A stretch of DNA of 64,000 nt from COE1 sp963596435 (GTDB taxonomy: Bacteria; Bacillota; Clostridia; Lachnospirales; Lachnospiraceae). The stretch lies in the NCBI GenBank assembly GCA_963596435.1, contig CAVBMG010000003.1:1-64000 (forward strand), read 5' to 3'. A program made the position numbers and the translations under genes. Under the pieces are notes generated by a model that was not told where the DNA came from, did not search any database, and saw only the letters and a list, made by a program, of their open reading frames with translations. Every line of letters begins with the position of its first letter. The stretch's first letter is position 1. Shown piece after piece: positions 59,630 through 64,000 of this stretch.

Positions 59630-61550
59630 ATAGAAATGTAGGATTTTTCGAGATACATTCTATGAACTTGTTCACCGGCAATGGTTTGGAAAAATAATAT
59701 CCCTGGAGATAATCGCACCCAAGCTGTGTCAGCTTCTGTGCCATCTCCCGTGACTCCACTCCTTCTACCACAATCTCCATGTTCATTTCTTTAATCATAT
59801 TAATGCTCGCGCATAATGCAATCATTGCACGTTCATTTTCAAAAGAAGACCACAGAATAGATTTGTCTATCTTCACAATCCTGAAAGGAAGCGTCATCAT
59901 ATAGGTAATTGTGGAATATCCTGTTCCATAATCATCCAGTGAGAAGCTTACGCCCATTTCACTGATCTTACGCATATTGTCTGCCAGAATTGCTTTACTC
60001 TGCGCAAGTGCAGTCTCTGTTATCTCAAGATTGAGCAGCTGCGGATCAATTTCATATTTTTCAAGAGTTTTCTTAATCTCTTCCGGTAAAATATCCTGCA
60101 TACATTCGATAACAGATAAATTAACTTCTATATAATGAAGTCCATACTTTGTAATATCCTCTTTCTGCAGGAAGCGGCACACACTTTCCAGCACCATTTG
60201 TCCGATTTCTATAATCTTACCGTTCTTCTCAGCAATGGGAATGAATTCTTCCGGTGAAATAAATCCCATCTCTTCATCATACATTCTAAGCAAAGCCTCT
60301 GCCGCAATGATTCTCTGCTCTTTCACGCCATAGATTGGCTGATAATATACCTCGAAGCTTGTCTTTTGCAGCGCACGCTCTATCGCCCGTTCTATCTCGC
60401 CATATCTTTTCATGTACGCAACATCAAGATGTCCGCCCTCATACATACTGCCTCCATGAAGTGACGGCATAATCTCCAGATATGCCAGATAACTATATAT
60501 ATCATTAATATTTCTTACATCATCAGGAATACTCAGGAAAGCTCCAACGCCCCACACTGTAATCTCATTTCCATATATCTTCCATTGCTTCTGCACTTTA
60601 TTCATAAGATTCTTTGCAATGTCATAAGCCTTATCCCTGTCTGCCTCTTCCAATATGACTGCAAAACGCGCATCACGCAGATAATAAACCCGATCCCTGC
60701 TCTGAAGATTGCACAGTTCATATGTAACCTCCCGCATTAATTTCTTATAAGTCTCCAGTCCATACCTGTCCTGAATGGCGCTTTTGTCACGAAATCGTAT
60801 AACTGCCAGATAACTGTTGACCTTCTGCCCTGTCAGGGATTCTATTTTACAGGAAAAAGCATATTGATTCAGAGCGCTTGTATCAGAATCCAGCATACGA
60901 TTGGTCTTTGGCACATTCAGATACACCCACAGCATACCTATTGTCAGTGTAAAGCTCTCAATGTTAAAGCCTGGGAACACATATTGTAAAAAAGCTCCCA
61001 GTGCAGGAATCATTACGAATACAAGCAACGCAATTTTCCTTGACCAGTCCAGTACATGCCCAAATCGAATCAGATGCCATATAGCAAACACGATATAACA
61101 GATTGCAAAAATATAATACAGCCATATCTGCTGTCCTCGGACATAGTTGCCCTGTACATCTGTCAGAAAAAGCCAATGAAACCTTATATTTCCAAAAATC
61201 AGAAAAAGTCCGTACAGATTTGTAATGGCGCATATGATTTTCCATCCTTTGGAGACCAGTTTACCAGAATCCGTACACAACACAATATAACCTGCATATC
61301 CTACTATAATGAATTGTCTGGTAATCAGATAAACCGTATTCAAAAGATAGATTGCTCTTGTGGGCAGCCGATACCATATGCCATTGAGCCCAAGTCCCAG
61401 ATCCAACAGATTGGATATGACTACGATCCACATCAGCAGCATTAATATCCGATTGTCCTTCGTCGGTATCCTATATCTTAAATAAAAAGATGCCAACAAC
61501 GTAAAACTCAAGATTACAGAACTGATTACAAAATACAGACTATTTTCCAT
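59616..61550 (-). CDS. Membrane EAL-domain c-di-GMP phosphodiesterase with degenerate GGDEF
   Basis: Likely hydrolyses cyclic di-GMP. The 644-residue protein has an N-terminal membrane region with about seven helices (7-215), a degenerate GGDEF domain (235-345; RDARF at 292-296 replaces GGDEF) and a full EAL domain (385-640). The EAL site looks active: AEALLR (418-423), VNLSV, LEITET, DDYGTGYS (539-546), KIDKSI and VVEGVES. The broken GGDEF may bind GTP as a regulator. It has its own unit, with an AT-rich 176-base leader in which I see no clear promoter. Confidence 0.92.
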   Translation of the reverse strand: MENSLYFVISSVILSFTLLASFYLRYRIPTKDNRILMLLMWIVVISNLLDLGLGLNGIWYRLPTRAIYLLNTVYLITRQFIIVGYAGYIVLCTDSGKLVSKGWKIICAITNLYGLFLIFGNIRFHWLFLTDVQGNYVRGQQIWLYYIFAICYIVFAIWHLIRFGHVLDWSRKIALLVFVMIPALGAFLQYVFPGFNIESFTLTIGMLWVYLNVPKTNRMLDSDTSALNQYAFSCKIESLTGQKVNSYLAVIRFRDKSAIQDRYGLETYKKLMREVTYELCNLQSRDRVYYLRDARFAVILEEADRDKAYDIAKNLMNKVQKQWKIYGNEITVWGVGAFLSIPDDVRNINDIYSYLAYLEIMPSLHGGSMYEGGHLDVAYMKRYGEIERAIERALQKTSFEVYYQPIYGVKEQRIIAAEALLRMYDEEMGFISPEEFIPIAEKNGKIIEIGQMVLESVCRFLQKEDITKYGLHYIEVNLSVIECMQDILPEEIKKTLEKYEIDPQLLNLEITETALAQSKAILADNMRKISEMGVSFSLDDYGTGYSTITYMMTLPFRIVKIDKSILWSSFENERAMIALCASINMIKEMNMEIVVEGVESREMAQKLTQLGCDYLQGYYFSKPLPVNKFIECISKNPTFLFDKE

Positions 61551-61723
61551 TATGATAACTCCTAAAGCTCAACAGCAAAATCCATTTCACTGAAACAATA
61601 TACATTTTAGCATATTTTCTATTATTAATATATAGATTTTGAATGTATACAGTATTTATTTGTGCATAATTATGTTTTGTCTGTATATTATGTTTACTTA
61701 CATTGGATATATTACCGAATATC

Positions 61724-61773
61724 AAAAAAGCACCTCCTTTATCAGCCTGTTATACTGATAAAAGAAGTGCTTT
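61724..61773 (-). terminator. Terminator of glyS
   Basis: A 19-base stem with two mismatches (61727-61745 and 61755-61773), 9-base loop, followed by TTTTTT on the minus strand (complement of 61724-61729). Confidence 0.88.
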
Positions 61774-61788
61774 GATTACTTATATGTT

Positions 61789-63177
61789 TTAGAATGTAAA
61801 CTTATCTGCAAAATATGCATCCAGTTCATCAATAGGTATTCTTACCTGTTCCATGGAATCACGGAAACGAATGGTTACTGCATGATCTTCCTCTGAATCA
61901 AAGTCATAAGTAATGCAGAATGGTGTACCAATCTCATCCTGACGGCGATATCTCTTACCGATATTTCCTCTGTCATCAAATTCACAGTTGTATTTCTTGG
62001 ACAGCTGTGCATAGATTTTCTCAGCACCCTCGTTAAGCTTCTTGCTTAATGGAAGAATACCGATCTTAACAGGAGCAAGTGCCGGATGGAAATGTAATAC
62101 TGTTCTTACATCGCCCTCTCCAATCTCTTCCTCATCATATGCTGCACAAAGGAATGCCAGTACAACACGGTCTGCACCTAATGAAGGCTCGATAACATAA
62201 GGAACATATTTCTCCTTCTTCTCATCATCGAAGTAAGACATATCCTGTCCAGATGTATTCTGATGCTGTGTCAGGTCGTAATCAGTTCTGTCTGCAATTC
62301 CCCATAACTCGCCCCAGCCAAATGGGAAGAGGAATTCAATATCAGTGGTTCCCTTAGAATAGAAGCATAATTCTTCTGGTGAATGATCACGCAGACGCAT
62401 CTCATCTTCCTTGATACCAAGGCTTAACAGCCAGTCACGGCAAAATGCTCTCCAGTACTGGAACCATTCAAGGTCAGTGCCTGGCTCGCAGAAAAATTCA
62501 AGTTCCATCTGTTCAAACTCTCTGGTACGGAAAGTAAAGTTACCAGGTGTGATTTCGTTTCTGAAAGACTTACCGATCTGACCAATCCCAAATGGAATCT
62601 TCTTTCTGGAAGTTCTCTGTACGTTCTTAAAGTTTACGAAAATACCCTGTGCAGTCTCCGGTCTTAAATATACAGTATTCTTGGCATCCTCTGTAACACC
62701 CTGGAAAGTCTTGAACATCAGGTTGAACTGACGAATATCTGTAAAGTTGTGTTTTCCACAGCTTGGGCATGGAATCTGGTTCTCTTCGATGAACTGCATC
62801 ATCTTCTCCTGACTCCATGCATCTACAGACTCTGTCAGAGTGATGCCCTTTTCCTCACAATAATCTTCAATCAGCTTATCTGCACGGAAACGCTCATGGC
62901 ATTCCTTACAATCCATAAGAGGATCAGAGAAACCGCCCAGATGTCCAGAAGCTACCCATGTCTGAGGGTTCATCAAAATGGCACAGTCAACACCTACATT
63001 ATAAGGGTTCTCCATGACAAATTTCTGCCACCATGCTCTCTTTACATTGTTCTTCAGCTCTACACCAAGATTACCATAATCCCAGGTGTTCGCAAGTCCA
63101 CCGTAGATCTCTGAGCCAGGATATACAAATCCTCTCGCTTTTGCCAAAGCAACAATTTTGTCCATTGTCTTTTCCAT
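61789..63177 (-). CDS. glyS: Glycyl-tRNA synthetase (single-chain type)
   Basis: Charges tRNA-Gly as a homodimer of the class IIa form found in many Firmicutes, not the alpha2-beta2 form. The 462-residue protein has motif 1 near SEIYGGLANTWDYGNLG, motif 2 FGIGQIGKSFRNEITPG (about 190-206), motif 3 EPSLGADRVVLAFL and a C-terminal anticodon-binding domain (about 365-462). GAGG precedes ATG 63177. A single-gene terminator follows. Confidence 0.96.
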   Translation of the reverse strand: MEKTMDKIVALAKARGFVYPGSEIYGGLANTWDYGNLGVELKNNVKRAWWQKFVMENPYNVGVDCAILMNPQTWVASGHLGGFSDPLMDCKECHERFRADKLIEDYCEEKGITLTESVDAWSQEKMMQFIEENQIPCPSCGKHNFTDIRQFNLMFKTFQGVTEDAKNTVYLRPETAQGIFVNFKNVQRTSRKKIPFGIGQIGKSFRNEITPGNFTFRTREFEQMELEFFCEPGTDLEWFQYWRAFCRDWLLSLGIKEDEMRLRDHSPEELCFYSKGTTDIEFLFPFGWGELWGIADRTDYDLTQHQNTSGQDMSYFDDEKKEKYVPYVIEPSLGADRVVLAFLCAAYDEEEIGEGDVRTVLHFHPALAPVKIGILPLSKKLNEGAEKIYAQLSKKYNCEFDDRGNIGKRYRRQDEIGTPFCITYDFDSEEDHAVTIRFRDSMEQVRIPIDELDAYFADKFTF

Positions 63178-63202
63178 TATTCTTTCCTCACCTTATCGTT
63201 AT

Positions 63203-63817
63203 TTATTTGAATACAACAACGCTAACACCCTGCGTTTGTTCTATATCTGCCACTTTTTTGGAAACAACGCTTACACTGTCTCCTGCATATAATATGTCAC
63301 CATAGCATTCCAGTCTGATACCATTCTCTACAGAATCCGGTATTTTCATAAGTACTATATGGTGTTCTCCCATCTCCAGAAGCTCCTGTTTACCGATTCT
63401 GTCTGTCTCATCTTTCGTGTTGACAAGTGACAGATTCAGATCATAGCCTGCTGTATATGCTTCCTGAATTGTGCCAACAAACAGCAACTGGCTGTTATAT
63501 CCCATATAGGAGGCGGCACTGTCATATTTCATATTGACTATGACTTTATTATCTGCTATTTCACTGCCAGTTAATGTGATCTCTGCCGTGGGATTCTCTT
63601 CGCAATACTGCTCTATCGAGCCACCTATCAAAGAATTAAGACCGTCCAGATCATAGTATTCCTTATCAAAGCTCTCTACGATAGTATGCTCCACACTCCC
63701 ATTCTTATCAAGCTTGAGCGTACTCATGCCAGTCTCCCCGGCACCTGTACCGGAACCGCATGCTGTCAGACACATCATCAGCACTGCCAGAATTCCTGCT
63801 GTATTAAATTTCTTCAT
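63203..63817 (-). CDS. Small lipoprotein, function unknown
   Basis: The 204-residue protein has a lipoprotein signal ending CLTACGS (Cys20), followed by a secreted domain rich in beta-strand segments. The tail ends SVVSKKVADIEQTQG. I do not recognise a named family. GGAGGAG lies four to five bases before ATG 63817, making it preferable to 63829. It is inserted between recO and glyS, 25 bases before glyS, so it is probably co-transcribed with both. Confidence 0.82.
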   Translation of the reverse strand: MKKFNTAGILAVLMMCLTACGSGTGAGETGMSTLKLDKNGSVEHTIVESFDKEYYDLDGLNSLIGGSIEQYCEENPTAEITLTGSEIADNKVIVNMKYDSAASYMGYNSQLLFVGTIQEAYTAGYDLNLSLVNTKDETDRIGKQELLEMGEHHIVLMKIPDSVENGIRLECYGDILYAGDSVSVVSKKVADIEQTQGVSVVVFK

Positions 63818-63869
63818 AATCTCCTCCACAACAAATCCCTAATGGATTCTGCGTCCTATTATAACCAAC

Positions 63870-64000
63870 TTATTCAAGATTTTCAAGTATTTCGAGACTT
63901 TTAAAATCTCTGTCAAAGGTCTGTCTGCATAATCGCCTGTTGAATTCTCTCAACTGCTCCAATACTTCTTCATTTACCAGAAAATGATACAGCTTCTCCA
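63870..64000 (-). CDS. recO: DNA repair protein RecO, 3' end only
   Basis: Only the last 42 codons are in the window; the gene continues beyond 64000. The translated tail has EKLYHFLVNEEVLEQL and ends QTFDRDFKSLEILENLE. This matches the C-terminus of clostridial RecO, which helps load RecA at gaps. recO next to glyS is also the usual clostridial order. Confidence 0.75.
   Translation of the reverse strand, partial: EKLYHFLVNEEVLEQLREFNRRLCRQTFDRDFKSLEILENLE

Noticed and set aside
61727..61745. The plus strand reads CACCTCCTTT, identical to the 3' end of 16S rRNA (anti-Shine-Dalgarno)
   Set aside because: It is one arm of the glyS terminator stem, and no ribosomal RNA or other functional context surrounds it; coincidence is the simplest explanation.

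Overview
This 64 kb window looks like the chromosome of an anaerobic Firmicute of the family Lachnospiraceae (Blautia/Dorea/Mediterraneibacter type; genus not fixed). The reasons are: moderate-to-low G+C; strong AGGAGG-type ribosome sites; an Rnf complex in clostridial order; a split, Na+-pumping biotin decarboxylase; a LplABC/YesLMN-type sugar uptake locus; adjacent ispH and rpsA; and recO next to glyS. About 57 genes are packed with no gene-free gap over 300 bases. All but four lie on the minus strand. The four plus-strand genes are an AP2/HNH-like protein, a YprB-like nuclease, a MATE exporter and an AraC-type response regulator. I see no tRNA, rRNA, CRISPR array, insertion sequence or prophage.

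Layout. 0-6.5 kb: a small membrane protein, threonine synthase, a SleB-type wall hydrolase, the AP2/HNH-like protein, a membrane-anchored GH25 lysozyme and a cytoplasmic GH29 fucosidase. 6.5-11.7 kb: a complete rnfCDGEAB operon. 11.8-15 kb: a lone DUF1016 nuclease, a YprB-like exonuclease and a stand-alone CheR. 15-20.7 kb: TetR and RpiR regulators, an HI0933-type flavoprotein, cmk, ispH and rpsA, apparently one transcription unit. 20.8-26.2 kb: mmdA, oadG, biotin carrier, oadB and an oadA/5S-type carboxyltransferase. 26.4-31.9 kb: a penicillin-binding carboxypeptidase, MATE exporter, double-domain PPK2 and an ArsB/SLC13-type transporter. 31.9-50 kb: a carbohydrate locus (GH42 beta-galactosidase, two paralogous LplA-type binding proteins, two permeases, a YesL-like protein, YesM/YesN-like two-component system, rhaBAD and an AraC regulator). 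50-56.4 kb: DUF2974 hydrolase, udk, a receiver protein, a TetR-Hpt fusion, scpAB, a phosphoesterase, dacF and a PF06541 membrane protein. 56.5-64 kb: rpsU, alaS, an EAL protein, glyS, a lipoprotein and the 3' end of recO.

How the genes may work together. Rnf links ferredoxin oxidation to NAD+ reduction and an ion gradient, and the decarboxylase complex can add to a Na+ gradient, so the first half is energetically coherent. The 31.9-50 kb locus resembles the Bacillus subtilis yes/rha rhamnogalacturonan system: galactose-containing rhamnosyl oligosaccharides would be bound, imported, trimmed by GH42, and the rhamnose cut to DHAP and lactaldehyde. No ABC ATPase is encoded, so a shared MsmX-type ATPase must come from elsewhere.

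The most novel element is at 50.9-52.3 kb: a TetR DNA-binding protein fused to a C-terminal histidine phosphotransfer (Hpt) domain, overlapping a stand-alone receiver gene. A near-perfect inverted repeat lies beside its promoter. This suggests a phosphorelay ending directly in a TetR repressor. Other points of interest are the AP2/HNH-like protein with a damaged nuclease motif and an apparently leaderless start, the two-carboxyltransferase Na+ pump with a large lipoprotein OadG, and an LplB permease with a long extra membrane domain.
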